NCBI RefSeq assembly: GCF_041956535.1
Contig: NW_027192192.1
Location: forward strand, 1,459,125 to 1,523,124
Direction: 5' to 3'
Source: Calcarisporiella thermophila CBS 279.70
Lineage: Eukaryota > Calcarisporiellomycota
DNA: 64,000 nucleotides
Made by a program: the position numbers and the translations under genes. The notes under the pieces were generated by a model. The model saw only the letters and a program-made list of their open reading frames with translations. It searched no databases and had not been told where the DNA came from. Positions 52,079-63,641 of the stretch are shown here, piece after piece (within the stretch, counting starts at the first letter, position 1; every line of letters starts with the position of its first letter).

Positions 52079-54081
52079 ACTGTTAAAGCAGCAAAGAGGG
52101 AAAAGCCAAGAATAATCTCAGAAAATGAATAAGTCGTAAATTGCACACAAATATATATATATCTGTTCTATATGTACACAAACTAAAAAAAAAGCTACAG
52201 AAATACAATAATAAAAGGGCTTGAAAAGACGCAGAGAGTTGAAAAGTGATATAAGAAATAGGGGAAGATCCAAGTTTTCTATCAAAAGAGCAGAGGATTG
52301 CGATTTTATACTCGGCAAGCGGAATGATGAAACAATTTGAGGATAAAACGCCCGATAGATTCGAGGTCATCTGACTAGGTTAGGTTAGAGTATCGAATTG
52401 CGTGTTGCGCAATGTGGAAAAATAAATTGTTTGAAAGTGGAGTTTAATGTTGAGGCCCATATCAATAGCGGCAGGATATTTCGTGCAAGAATTTTAACAA
52501 AAGGGCCCAGTACTGTCGAAATAAGTAATGAACTATAACAAGAACTTCGAGCTACTTATTTCAAGCTTGCTCTCGCGTAGGTAGCTCAGATGATATCTGA
52601 ACATTAATCATAATGAATTCTATAAGGTATCAGGGACCGTTTGCCACATCTATGCTAAAAATTTTAAGATTATACTTATTAATCGAGGAACTAACTAGAG
52701 CAAATTATCAACTGGTCATATCTCATCATTAACAAATGAAGCTTTCCAATTTATTAGCGATTGAATCATAATTATTCGTGCGGGAAAACAAAAAGAATAT
52801 TGCGAAATCCATATTTAGAATATTGAGATTGCGAAATAATCTTGGTAAATTCTTACTCTACCACGAGCCATTCGAGTGAAGTGTGCGGAGATATAGCTAG
52901 ACTATAGACTGATCCAGGCTAGTCAACTAACTTATTTAAAAAGTTAGCAAGAAAAGAGAGTTCGGAAGCTTGTAGCTTGGAGGAAGAGTATACGAAATAC
53001 GAGAACTATTCGATAACTGAACAGAGCCCTGACCAATTCTAGGCTTACCCCTTTTTTATACCCTTGAACAAGTAAGCCATTGCATTAAACCCCTCTTATA
53101 TTTGCAAGAGGAGAACTTGCACTTAAGAATAAGAAGAAATTATCACCCCATGTCTCGTGGCTGAGTTAGATTCATCAAGTTATATTAAATTGGCCTATTA
53201 TTCAACAATCACATCCATATTATCAAATATTATTCCCTACTATAAGTTTCAAACGGTGAAGTGGCGTATACAGCAACGGAAATTTATTATGAAACTCGTG
53301 CTGACTGAAATTATAAGAAAAGAAATTTCTCTTATATTATTCCATTACAAAGGAACTAAAGTTGTAAACAATTGTGATATATTCAGCTCGTCGAAGTGGC
53401 GTACATGATACATCTTTAAGCAAATTGTTATATTATCCATCTAGCTGATTTAAAAAAGATGCACTTGTTGGCTAAAATAAAAACAAATGTAACTATGGAC
53501 GTATTTGAATGCTGGATTGTTACTATGTTAAAATTAATTCAAAGTGAGCTATGCTAAATATTTAATGTCAATATAATCTAATACTTAACATGGAAATAGG
53601 TGGTATTCTACAAGCACCAACGCTCTCAATTAATCACTCGTGTTAGCTTGCTATTATTTATGCACCCAGAAGAGTGAACTATTAATGAAGTTAAGAATGC
53701 ATTCGAATAGGAGAAAAAGATACTAAGGGCGACGGTTCAATAAGAGAGAAGATTTATTTGAGGAAAATATAACTCTATGTATGAGGATATGACATACATT
53801 AGAAGAATACTCTTGGATAATATTTTTAGTTGTACTTTTTAGGCTGAATTTTATAAATGTCATAGATACAAATGAAATAGTTGCCCTCAAGTGAAAGTTT
53901 CAATTTATTACGAACTTTTTAAAGTGCACTATCCAACAAATTTAAGATTTGTTAGCCTTACTTTGTTATCCAAGTAACTGACTGCGCCACAACACCTATC
54001 CCCCCTTGTCGAAATTCCAAGTGAAAACACACTTCGACGTCCTTTGACCTATACTGGATTCAAAAAAAACCCGCTAGGAAA
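52079..54081. other. Long AT-rich intergenic region
   Basis: About 2 kb between the divergent subtilase and ATP synthase subunit genes, the longest gene-free stretch. An 83-codon frame at 53157-53408 begins with a non-ATG codon and has a basic, aromatic composition (YYKFQTVKWRIQQRKFIMKL) that could be a decayed element, without firm support. No RNA gene recognised. Confidence 0.5.
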
Positions 54082-54739
54082 ATGTCCTCCATCGCGCTGC
54101 GTGCACTGCGTTTTGCACCCATTTCAGTAAGTGTTTTTGTTTGTACTTTTGGATTGCTTCGAAGGTGTAATTTTGGCATCTCATCTAATTGCGAAAACAT
54201 GGAATTATATTGATCTCGTAATCTAACAGGTCAAGTATGCCATTCGCCCTGTTCCTGTGATGGCTGTGCGTGCATTCACGTCCCCCTCTTCCCCAGTACG
54301 GAAAGGTAACAATAGGCCTAATCGGATTTTGACGTTCACCTGAAGATATACTTGATTGTTGACATTTCGATTCTATTGCAATAGATCTTGTCCAAGATAT
54401 TTATATCAAGCAGATCAAATCCTACAAACCTGCTCCTGAGGTTTGTAATATTACACTTTGTCCTGCCGGTTTCTTTTTTTTTGACTTGGAAATTTGATGA
54501 TAACCAATTAGGAAAAAGGTGCTGAACAAGGTCAAGTCAAAGAGCTTCATATTCCCGCTGCTCCCCAGCCTCCTCAAATTGAGAGTGATCTCACGGCCGA
54601 TCTTCAGGCTTATCAACAGGAGGATCCAGTTGCAGTGACCGCGAGTGAGGAAGATCAAGCGGTTCAGGAGGATGAATATACGGATATCTTGGAGGAGGCC
54701 TTGAAGGATGAAGAAGAGGAAACGGAAGGAGAGCATTAA
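54082..54739 (+). CDS. ATP14: Mitochondrial F1Fo ATP synthase subunit h
   Basis: Four exons (54082-54126, 54230-54305, 54385-54440, 54512-54739) splice to 134 residues. The N-terminal 35 residues (MSSIALRALRFAPISVKYAI...) are basic and hydroxylated without acids, a typical mitochondrial presequence. The mature protein begins DLVQDIYIKQIKSYKPAPE, the signature of fungal Atp14/subunit h in the peripheral stalk of complex V. The C-terminal two thirds are acidic (DEYTDILEEALKDEEEE), as in yeast subunit h. Length agrees with the yeast precursor of 124 residues. No exon except the last exceeds 26 codons. It is transcribed divergently from the subtilase, 2 kb away. Confidence 0.9.
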
Positions 54740-55071
54740 TTAGACTGTTAATTATTCTTTTATCGATTGCTTTTTCTCTTTTCGCCTTTTCTACTCTATC
54801 TCCCTCATTTTCACTTTTGGATAAACTTGTTCGAAAAGAAAAGATAAAATATAAAATATTTTTTAAAGACTCGCTTTATCTTTTAATCCGAAGTTGAGTA
54901 CACTAATTGCTCTTTATAGTGGAACGCGTATTACAACGCAGAGCCAATATGTAAACTAAATGCTGCTAATAAAAAGACTGCAGAGAAGTTTTGCTTTGGA
55001 TTTTTAGGTTATATACAATTTATTGTAATAGATAATAAAAAATAATAACAGAAATTCCAAGTTACATGGTA
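54740..55071. other. Short convergent intergenic region
   Basis: About 330 AT-rich bases, probably two 3' untranslated regions back to back. Nothing else seen. Confidence 0.5.
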
Positions 55072-55458
55072 TTATACGCATGGTACATAACACATTTGGC
55101 CATTGCAATTACGACCATTCGTTTTCCATGTCCAAACGCATATGCAGACCATAATTGCTAGAAAAAGAAGAACAATTGCACCGACGACGATCTTTGACAA
55201 TCCATCATCATCAAAGAAACCACCTCCCTTCTGGGGCTGAGATGTGATGGTTGTTTGTGAAGGTACAGGAAGTACTGAAGTAGATGTTGGCGGTAAACTC
55301 GTCTGGGGATCTCTTTTGGATAACTGTAAATGATTAGAACTAGGGGGTATATGTGTAGAGTGAGCGTGGGGGGTAGATACGACCGGCGTGATGAAAACAA
55401 ATACAAGAACGATTATAGAGAGAATTAGTAAGATGGAGGGCAGGGTTGGCTTTGGCAT
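55072..55458 (-). CDS. Small single-pass secretory membrane protein
   Basis: 128 residues, one exon, ATG at 55458. The N-terminal 28 residues are a signal peptide (LPSILLILSIIVLVFVFITPVVS). A serine/threonine/proline-rich extracellular segment follows (about 30-75), probably O-glycosylated, with a dibasic LSKRDP site. GGGFFDDDG comes just before a transmembrane helix (IVVGAIVLLFLAIMVCICVW). The cytosolic tail is short, with four cysteines including the terminal CYVPCV. The layout, a mucin-like stalk plus one membrane helix, resembles wall-sensor (Wsc/Mid2-like) proteins in miniature, but I find no Wsc cysteine domain. Function unknown; the cysteines near the membrane could be palmitoylated. 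Confidence 0.7.
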   Translation of the reverse strand: MPKPTLPSILLILSIIVLVFVFITPVVSTPHAHSTHIPPSSNHLQLSKRDPQTSLPPTSTSVLPVPSQTTITSQPQKGGGFFDDDGLSKIVVGAIVLLFLAIMVCICVWTWKTNGRNCNGQMCYVPCV

Positions 55459-56251
55459 TGTAATGAGGCCAGTTCAAAGCATGTAGTAGAGGTGGATTAA
55501 GAAAAAAGATTGCTTCAAGTTAGTACTCTTCAGAGTTAAGATTCTCGACTTGTCGGTGTAACGTCCATTTCTTCCAGAATACATCGCCTTTGAATGGGGA
55601 TACAAAACAAAGCTAAGCCTATATAAAAGGCATGATAGCGCAGTGAGCAACGGTCAGTAGAGATCCCCCCTCCTCGATCCAAACCTCTGGTGGGATTGAG
55701 TGTAGAGTCAAACTCCTTTTCAAAAGAAAAGGATATTGCGAAGTCAAGTTAGCATACAGTCCATTAGGTAGCTCCGTCAGCTCTAAAGAATCTATTGGGG
55801 TATTTCGAGTGCAGGCTTGAAGAGCAATATTCTAAATGAAGGCTGCAAGGTTATATCTACAATTGCATTTGCACTAAATTTGGCTTTGGTTTAGCATCCG
55901 AAGATGTGTCTCATTATGTTTAATGTCAACTGAGTTTGGTAAATATATGCATGAACGTGAATTCAGTATGTATAAATCGTCTATTATATACCATAATTTA
56001 TGACAATATATGTGCACTCATCCCTATGGTTTGGACGATTGTCCTGAACAGATCCCTATTGACTCCACCTTTTTATCATATTACAAGAAACAATTGACTG
56101 CCATTAGATACAATCGAGCCTGCTTATAGAAAATTACATTAATTAACAGGTTTGCACCGATTTGCCTACCAGGTGCCAACTCCGCGTTTCCTCTATCCTT
56201 TGCAGTGAACGTAGCCATTTCTCCAATGCCATTTTTTCAACACATTTCCGT
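55459..56251. other. Intergenic region
   Basis: About 790 AT-rich bases upstream of the small membrane protein gene and downstream of the coiled-coil gene. No gene or RNA recognised. Confidence 0.5.
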
Positions 56252-57524
56252 TCAAGTTCCTAAGCCATGTTTTGCACTCATCTCGGATATTATGTGCCGA
56301 AATTCCTGCCTAAGAGAGGAAAAAGAGTGGGAAGTTGTGTTGAAGGAAGAGAATAGAGCCTGAGTCTTAGAGTCAGCTATAGCCGCTGTCAAGTGCTGGA
56401 CGCGTGTGCGCAGCTCTTCTGTTTGAATCCGCAATTTTTCGCGTTCATCCTCAGCAGCTTCCAAACGATGAGATAACCGGCTTACTTCGTGCATCAATTC
56501 GTCGTTTTCAATGCGGAGAGACAATTCAGCTCTATTGCAAAACTTCTCGCGGAAATCACTGAGGTCATTTTCATAATAAGCACCTGAATACCGATGGGCT
56601 TTAAAATATGAACTTGAAAGTTCTTGCTCCAGGGTTTCCACCCGCATCTTATAATCATCTAGCTGAGATTCAAGAAGCGCAATATTTAACTGCAATTCCT
56701 CCACGTTCATCTCTTCATTACACGATTTTTGGCTCTCTAGTACTTGAATCCGTTCCTCAAGCCTCTTAACTGCTCTAGCCAACATCCCAGCTGTGTGTTC
56801 TGTTAATCTTCGATGCATACCTCTGCCTACATATGTCAAGGCCCACATCTCTGCTGCAGTCTCGTCGACGTGTTTGCTTGCATCTGCAAATTCATCCCAT
56901 ACCCGATTAGAATCTTGCAAGTCAGGTGTTTCTAGTCGCGTAAGGGTATGAGCAGCTCTACGAATCTTCATTTGAAGGACCAACCGAGCCGAGAGTACCT
57001 CCAAACGAGATTCAAGCGCTTCATATTTCTATTGGAAATAACGGATAAGAATGAGTTCAAGAATAAGAAGACAAACGCGGATCTAGATCCTGGGGAAAAG
57101 TAATTACGTCTCGCAGCTTTTCTGCCTCCTCTTCACTTAAAACTTCAAATTTTTCCGCCTCTGCGACTGCCTTAACGATCAACAGCTCTGATAGAAGCTC
57201 GTCTTTCTTTACATAATCCTCCCGGGCGGGAATGCCTGTATTGCATATGGCATCACCCAAGCTATATTCACGTATTCCCAGAGGGACAGTTGGTTCAACT
57301 GTACTCGACTTCTCTGTTCTATTCAACTCGCTTTGCTCAGTCCAATGGTCAAGGTCAACCAGAGGAAGTGGCTTTGGTTTTATTGGCTGTGAAAAGAATG
57401 GGGATTGTGTAGAGAAGCGGTTAAGAAGATGGTCTGCATACTCTATTTTTGTAAGAGAAGAACTATCGCTAAAGTGGAAGGTGTCTTTGCTCAAAGGAAT
57501 GTCGAAAAATCGTATTGCTGCCAT
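56252..57524 (-). CDS. Coiled-coil protein of unknown function
   Basis: Exons 57524-57108 and 57028-56252 join in phase 0 to 397 residues (…EKLRD|KYEALESRLEVLSARL…). The first 115 residues are a non-helical head with FDIPLSKDTFHFSDSSS, HLLNRFSTQSPFF and PLPLVDLDHWTEQ. From about residue 118 onward the protein is almost entirely helical, with long heptad stretches (VKRLEERIQVLESQ, LQLNIALLESQLDDYKMRVETLEQEL, RLSHRLEAAEDEREKLRIQTEELRTRV). A short unusual break at about 250 (YFKAHRYSGAYYENDLSDF) may be a hinge. No signal peptide, membrane segment or catalytic motif. Likely a cytoskeletal, kinetochore or trafficking structural protein; I cannot place it further. Confidence 0.75.
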
Positions 57525-58057
57525 AGTCGAGATAGTGGGTATAAAAGTACAGTGAATACTTTAAATAGTAGAAAAAACAAAGGAAAAGCAGGACAGAAAA
57601 AAAATGGAGTGAAGTTATCAGAATACCTAAAGGAACGCAGTGGCTACAAAGTACAGGCCAACATGAAAAAAAGAAAAATATTGAACAATTGCATATTGCG
57701 AATATTTAGTATAGAGATTGCCAATCCTACCAAAAAATAAAGTTAGTGTTAGGTGATTGAAGGTCAGCACTATTTCTTATGTTATAATCTGCGGTGTTTA
57801 TGTCATCAAAGGATGATTTATCTTTCTCAATAGCCAAGGTAATTACTATATATTAATACGCAAAAGGTATAGAAAGGACAATGGAATTAGACCCGGAGTC
57901 AGATAAGAATACGTAGAGAGGAATTCCTAGAAAACGGTATTATATTTTTTGACGAAATAGCAAATGAATAGATAGAGTAAGTAATAGAGGGGAGGTGAGG
58001 ACACAAGCACAAGAGTAAATGGGAAAATTACATTATTGGTCTTGGAAGGAGGATCCA
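57525..58057. other. Intergenic region
   Basis: About 530 AT-rich bases upstream of the coiled-coil gene. No supported exon. Confidence 0.5.
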
Positions 58058-58702
58058 TTAAAATAAAACTAGCACAGATGATCCAACTACAAGAAAAGCC
58101 AGGTATATAATGGCAATTACATTTTTTCGGTGCGACTTGGCCCGCCAAGTTGAAGCAGTAGAAGTTGGTAGTTGCGTAACTGAGCGTGTAGCGGTAGGTG
58201 ATGTTTCGCTGTAAGTGGATAAAGAAGCTGAACTAGGCGCATTCGTGAAATTGGATATAGAAGTCGGCATCATATTAGATTGCGTCGGAAGAATCGATGC
58301 TGCTGAAGTTTGAGGAGATTTTTCTTGTCCAAACAATTTCGTCACACCTGCCATCATCCCACTCATCACTTTACAAAAACCCACCACACCATCTGGAGGG
58401 GATCTTCCCAACGCGTTTTGGAACTGCTTCGTCTCTGTTAGACAATCTAGACATGGTTTGTGGTCTGGAGAGCATAAGCACTTGATGGCATCAGTCGCTT
58501 GCAATGGGTTGGCTATTGTGGTGGAGAAGTTGTCGAGAACCTTCGTTTTTTGTAGACAAGTGGTAAACTGTGAATAGAAAGGTTTGCATTCTACACAAGA
58601 ACGAACTTCAGGGGGAAATGCAGGCAAGCCTCCCGATTGTGCATAAGATGGTGGAAAGATGATAGGAAGGAGACAAATAGTAATTAGATTGAAAAATTTC
58701 AT
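58058..58702 (-). CDS. Secreted eight-cysteine, probable GPI-anchored protein
   Basis: 214 residues, one exon, ATG at 58702. Signal peptide MKFFNLITICLLPIIFPPSYA. The mature part opens with eight cysteines in the order C-x2-C-x9-C-x25-C-x1-C-x6-C-x2-C-x22-C. A serine/threonine-rich stalk follows (about 130-190, with several N-x-S/T sites). The protein ends in a hydrophobic segment (NVIAIIYLAFLVVGSSVLVLF) with no cytosolic residues after it, the usual sign of a GPI attachment signal. CFEM domains also have eight cysteines but a different spacing, so this is not a recognisable CFEM. A cell-surface or wall role is likely; function is unknown. Confidence 0.75.
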   Translation of the reverse strand: MKFFNLITICLLPIIFPPSYAQSGGLPAFPPEVRSCVECKPFYSQFTTCLQKTKVLDNFSTTIANPLQATDAIKCLCSPDHKPCLDCLTETKQFQNALGRSPPDGVVGFCKVMSGMMAGVTKLFGQEKSPQTSAASILPTQSNMMPTSISNFTNAPSSASLSTYSETSPTATRSVTQLPTSTASTWRAKSHRKNVIAIIYLAFLVVGSSVLVLF

Positions 58703-59734
58703 GCTTTGTGAATAAAGAACGGAAAGGATATAATGAGAGAGAAGGGATAATAATGAAATTTATCTCGAAACCAAATTCATGCTCTTCGAGAAGTTGAGCC
58801 TACAGGACACCTAGATTTTTTTTGGGTAATTCGGCTCCGTTGAATTATTTGCAGATAAGAGATACAATATACGTAAAATATGAATTTTATCTACCGGTTA
58901 TTATATAAGTTCCCTCCAATAAACAAAGAATCAGGTTAGTTTGACATTGTCTGAATAATATAGATATGTTTTAAGATGTTACATATAGATTGAATTCTAC
59001 GTTATTGTCAATACTTGAGCAGCTTAATATCTCCGTTACTACACCTAGCAGGATATATTTAAAATATCAAAGTTTTGAATTATAGTACTCCAACGAATAA
59101 GAAACTAATCATATGGACATCTGGGAGATCTCACAACACATGTCCTAGTATTAGTAAGAGTTCTATTTCAAATTACATAACCAGCTCTGACTCTTAAATA
59201 ATAAAACCATATACTTAATGTGAGTATCATATGAACAGACCATTTGTGAAATCGATTTTTATATTTTGTACAGATCACCTTTAGAAAAGTAAAGCATTAT
59301 TGTTCACATTAATATTAATTAGTTGAAGGAGAAGTGTTTGGTTTCAACAATTAGATGTTTATTATACAGTAAATCATAATTCCAACTTCAAACGACATCG
59401 AATTCTTTCATGGCCATAATCATGGAGCATCGTTGCATTGAAATTTCATACCCTTTCATTTGTCCTGGAAATGAGAACTAGGAATCAAGCCTAACTTGAT
59501 GAGATATATATATCAATTTATGAGTGCGGAAAGGTGTGTAAAATAAGAATGAGGCAAGTGGAAATATATTGATTATAAAGAAGGTAGAACATGTTAAAAA
59601 TATATATATTCGAAAAGCAAGATAAAGAAGGAAAGGTGTTAAAGGAAAGTTTATGAAATAAAAAAGTATCCAGATTTGCTAAACAGACATTTTATACAAA
59701 AAAAGAAAAGAAAAAAAAAGGTGTAAGATTCACA
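58703..59734. other. AT-rich intergenic region
   Basis: About 1 kb, very AT-rich, with no ORF of note. Contains the promoter of the eight-cysteine gene and the 3' flank of the basic disordered gene. Confidence 0.5.
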
Positions 59735-60631
59735 TTATTCGGAAGAAAGTGTAGGCAAAAGGGTAAGTCGTTTTTGTTGATAATCTTTAATCATTCCCGT
59801 CAGTAAGCCTATCACATCTTTCTCTTCCACTTTCCACATACGGCAGAAACATTCAGCAAGTACTCGTGGATCATCGTGCTCATATACATTAATTGGTTCA
59901 GATTCATCTTCATCTAGCTCTACATTTATCGTAATTAGGAAGCGGCCACGCCGGGAATAAAAACTTTTAGGGGTATGGTGGGCGGGTTCTGCCTGCGGAG
60001 GCTGTACTGAGGGGCGACTTGGAGAGGGCGAGGGTGAGGGAGAAGGGGAAGGCTCTTGAGATAGGCCGAAAGATTTGTCTTGTTTCTGGGTTTGTACTGG
60101 CTCGGACCGCTCAGCAATACTCTTGACTTCGTTTTTACCTAATGCTTTACCCCGCGGACGTTGTGGATGCTTGGCAGGAGTTGCATCTTTTTTAACTTCG
60201 GAATGTATCTTTTTCTCGGTGTGCTTACTATTCTCTTTTGTATCATCTAAATTTGCTGCTTTCTTCTTATTTTCTCTACCGTTCCCTTTGGCTTTTTTCT
60301 TTCCATCGCTTTTTGTGCTTTCCTCGCGTTTTTGTCCCATTCTTTGTGCTATTATTTCCTCTTCCTCTTTTGGCTTGTAGTTGGGCCCTTGTCGGTGAAG
60401 ATTTCCGGTACCAAGCCCATTCTTCAGCTTAAAATTAGGATCTACTAGTGTATGCCACGCGCTCAATCGTTTTTCGTCATTGCTTGTTAAGCTGCCTTCA
60501 TCCTTAGCTATAAATTCATCTGAGTGTGTATCAATAGAGCCATTATTATTGGTATCTAACTTGGCGGATTTAAGTTTATTGTTGCGATTGGTATCTTTTT
60601 TTCGTGAACGGCGGTTGGCGCCCTCCGGCAT
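59735..60631 (-). CDS. Basic disordered protein with small C-terminal domain
   Basis: 298 residues, one exon, ATG at 60631. Residues 1-215 are lysine/asparagine/serine-rich, with nuclear-localization-like runs (NRRSRKKDTNR, GKKKAKGNGRENKKK) and a serine-proline repeat (SPSPSPSPSPS, encoded at 60021-60050). Residues about 225-290 look folded: RGRFLITINVELDEDE, then VYEHDDPRVLAECFCRMWKV and VIGLLTGMIKDYQQ. This short-strand plus helical module (a DDPxxLAxxFC motif followed by a terminal helix) recurs in unrelated fungal proteins that I know of only as uncharacterised. No enzyme motif is present. Probably nuclear. Confidence 0.68.
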   Translation of the reverse strand: MPEGANRRSRKKDTNRNNKLKSAKLDTNNNGSIDTHSDEFIAKDEGSLTSNDEKRLSAWHTLVDPNFKLKNGLGTGNLHRQGPNYKPKEEEEIIAQRMGQKREESTKSDGKKKAKGNGRENKKKAANLDDTKENSKHTEKKIHSEVKKDATPAKHPQRPRGKALGKNEVKSIAERSEPVQTQKQDKSFGLSQEPSPSPSPSPSPSRPSVQPPQAEPAHHTPKSFYSRRGRFLITINVELDEDESEPINVYEHDDPRVLAECFCRMWKVEEKDVIGLLTGMIKDYQQKRLTLLPTLSSE

Positions 60632-60813
60632 AATTGATTGCAGTAGTTGTTAGTGAGATGATGAAATGGTATTATGAACAAAAAATATTTCGATTATTCA
60701 TAAGTTGGGATTCAAAAACTTTGTAATTGAGGCGCAGTAAATTTAGCATCGTCGTACTTGAACCTCACTTTTTCTAAATAATCCCGATACAACAAAAGTA
60801 TCTTTTGAGGACC

Positions 60814-63641
60814 ATGGAGGATTACCAGGACTCTAATTATCAAGCATATCGGGGGAATGCAGCTGGTAAATCTTAATATAAAGTATAATTGTGGAGTTTA
60901 TGCTCAATTATTTTCAACGGGTTTGGATTTTTCTAGCTCACTCTGCGCCTCCTGCCAATGGAAGTTCAAATCCTGCACCAGCGGACCATGGTGCACCTGC
61001 ACCTGGTGACTGGGAACGTTATTGGGACATAGTACGTGCGAATCCTCAAGATTTTGCTTCATGGGAATACCTCATCCGTCTAGTTGAAACAGCTGAAGGT
61101 GGTCTCGGTCGAGATGCACCATCTGCTAATATCGAAAACGCGAGGAGAGTATATGACGAATTTCTAGATCGATTTCCATTATGCTTTGGTTACTGGAAAA
61201 AATACGCCGATATGGAATTTGCTATTGGAGGTGCCGAGGCTGCAGAAAAGGTATATTTTTTTATTCTTTTTACCTTTAATTTACGTGTTAAATCTCCCTC
61301 TTGTTAGATTTATGAGCGCGGTGTAACGGCTATTCACAATTCCGTTGACTTATGGACACAATACTGCACATTTAAAATAGAAAATTCACAAGATCCGGAA
61401 GAGGTTTCACGGTGGGTATTACTGTTATTCATTACTCTCCTATTTAGGGCTCTCCCCTTTTTCCTTTATAATGATTTGCCTCCCGTTTTCTTTCAATGAC
61501 CAATTCAAGTGCTCTTGGAGATCTTAATGGTGACAACTCACCTTAGCATCGATCAAGTTCGAAAGAGTATTTTATTTTTCAAAAACTTCCTTTTTATTTA
61601 TATTTTAAGATCACTTGCTTTTTGAGATTCATATTAGTGTGCATACTATCTGCACAATCTAACCTGGTCATTGAATGATAGCCTTAGCTCTCTGAGATTT
61701 GCTATCGGTTTTGTGATTTTGAGCAGCTTAATTCACTCTTCTCTATTCAAGCGCTTTTTTTTTTACTAGAATATACTAATAATATCTCTATATTTACAGG
61801 TTATTTGCTAGAGGTGGTGAGAATTGTGGTTATGATTTTCTTAGTCATCTATTTTGGAATAAGTGGCTTGAATGGGAGGAGATGCGACAAGATTACAGTA
61901 GCGAGCTTAAAATCTTAGAGCGTATTATCGAGATCCCGCTGCACCAATACGCAAATTTTTTCGAAAAGTAAGAATTTGATTTGGAAAGAGAAAACGATAA
62001 CTAGAGGCTGTTTCCTAAGCTTTCTTCATTCTTTTTATTTACATAAAGATACACCAATTTGGCTGCCACGCGACCAGTTACGGAACTCGTTTCTCCTGAA
62101 GAATATGCGCAATTGGAGCAAGAAATTCGGTCCGAAAATTCAACCTCTGATAACGCGAAAGAGTCATCCACGAAATCGCCTGAAGAGGTTGAGCACGAAA
62201 TGCGACAACGGATACATGCTAAGAAGGTTGAGGTGTACACGCGTACACAAACCGAGGTTAATAGAAGATGGCCATTTGAAGCTGAAGTATGTTACTTCAA
62301 CACTTGTGAGCGGCCATTACCATGCATGTTGATGGTTTTTACTTTTTTTTATGTTAGATTAAGCGACCTTATTTCCATGTTAAACCAATGGATGAGCCTC
62401 AGCTTATGAATTGGCGGCGTTATCTTGACTTTGCAGAGGCGGAGTGTGATGATGGAACAACTCAAATTTTGTATGAACGTTGCCTTGTACCTTGTGCTTT
62501 ATATGCGGAATTCTGGCTTCGCTACGCTCGTTGGTTCTATTCAAAAGGGAGGACGGAAGACGCCATTTCAACGTGTGCGCGCGCCGTGTATACATTTGTG
62601 CCAGTGCACCAGCCGAGCGTAAAATTGTTACACGCTCTGTTTGAGGAGCAATTGGGACGCCATGATGAAGCAAGAAGAATTTATCGAGAGGTGACAGAGC
62701 TAGGTTTGTCTCCATAGGAGCTACCAAGTATGTTTTATAATTGCTTACATTAATTTCGATATTTTAGTCCCTGGACATCTGGAAACCATCGTTCGCTATG
62801 CGAATTTTGAACGACGACAGGGTGATCTCAAGGCAGCAGAGGAGATTTACACAACTTCTATAAATTTGCCGTCAGAACAGGTAAACAATAGCGGCAAGGC
62901 ATTTTTGACCGCACAGCTAGCAAACTTCGTTTGGCAGGTAAATTAATATCCAAGTCATTTATATCTGAAGAATTTCATCATAATATATTTACAAATTGTC
63001 ATTTTCTCTTTTCAATTTAGTGTAAAGAGTCGGCTGAGGACGCTCGCAAAATTTATGTCGAAGAATGCGGTCGTTTCGGAGATAGCAAATATTTTTGGAT
63101 TAGCTTTTTGAATTTTGAGCTTGCACAGACTGGTAATAACAAAAAAGGATCTCTCGTCTACCGCTTCCTTGGTCACTCTAATCAAATTTGTTTCTTGATA
63201 TTTTTAGGAGCTGACACAGAGCAAAATGTTGAAGCTCTCTTCTCACATCTCCGTACTCATGGCGCAATCCCTCCAGAGACAGCAGCCGACCTTGAACAAC
63301 GATATCTTGAGTTCTTGATTGAGCGAGGAAGTTCAGCGGAAGGAATTATTCAATTGGAGGCGAAACTTGCCGCCTATTCGCCTCCGTCCACAGAAACTGT
63401 GTCGAGAAAGAGAGCAGCACAAGATGAACTGAATGGAGCTGCAAAGATTGCACGACTAGACGGCGCAGGTAGTCAGACAGTAGCAGGAGCTGGAATGACT
63501 GCAGGTTATGGATATGGGGGGCAGTGGGGAGATTATTCACAACAGGCAGCTGCAGGATACGGAGGATATGCTGGGTATGGCGGCTATCCAGCAACGGGAG
63601 GATGGGATTATTCTCAGCAGCCGCAGGGACAAGCGCAGTAG
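60814..63641 (+). CDS. PRP39: U1 snRNP-associated splicing factor Prp39 (HAT repeats)
   Basis: Nine exons: 60814-60865, 60937-61250, 61308-61411, 61800-61967, 62049-62286, 62358-62703, 62768-62937, 63021-63132 and 63208-63641, in frame, 645 residues. HAT (half-TPR) repeats run through most of the protein: WERYWDIVRANPQDFASWEYLIRL, ARRVYDEFLDRFPLCFGYWKKYADMEF, WNKWLEWEEMRQDY, LMNWRRYLDFAEAE, LYERCLVPCALYAEFWLRYARW, VRYANFERRQGDLKAAEEIY and ARKIYVEECGRFGDSKYFWISFLNFE. The order, the IKRPYFHVKPMDEPQLMNW block and overall size identify Prp39, which holds the U1 snRNP at 5' splice sites. The C-terminus is a Gly/Tyr-rich tail (about 580-645), longer than I remember from yeast. The third intron (61412-61799) is 388 nt, several times the typical length here. 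Confidence 0.93.

Noticed and set aside
58058-58702. CFEM domain assignment
   Set aside because: Eight cysteines are present but the spacing and the central aspartate context of CFEM are not.
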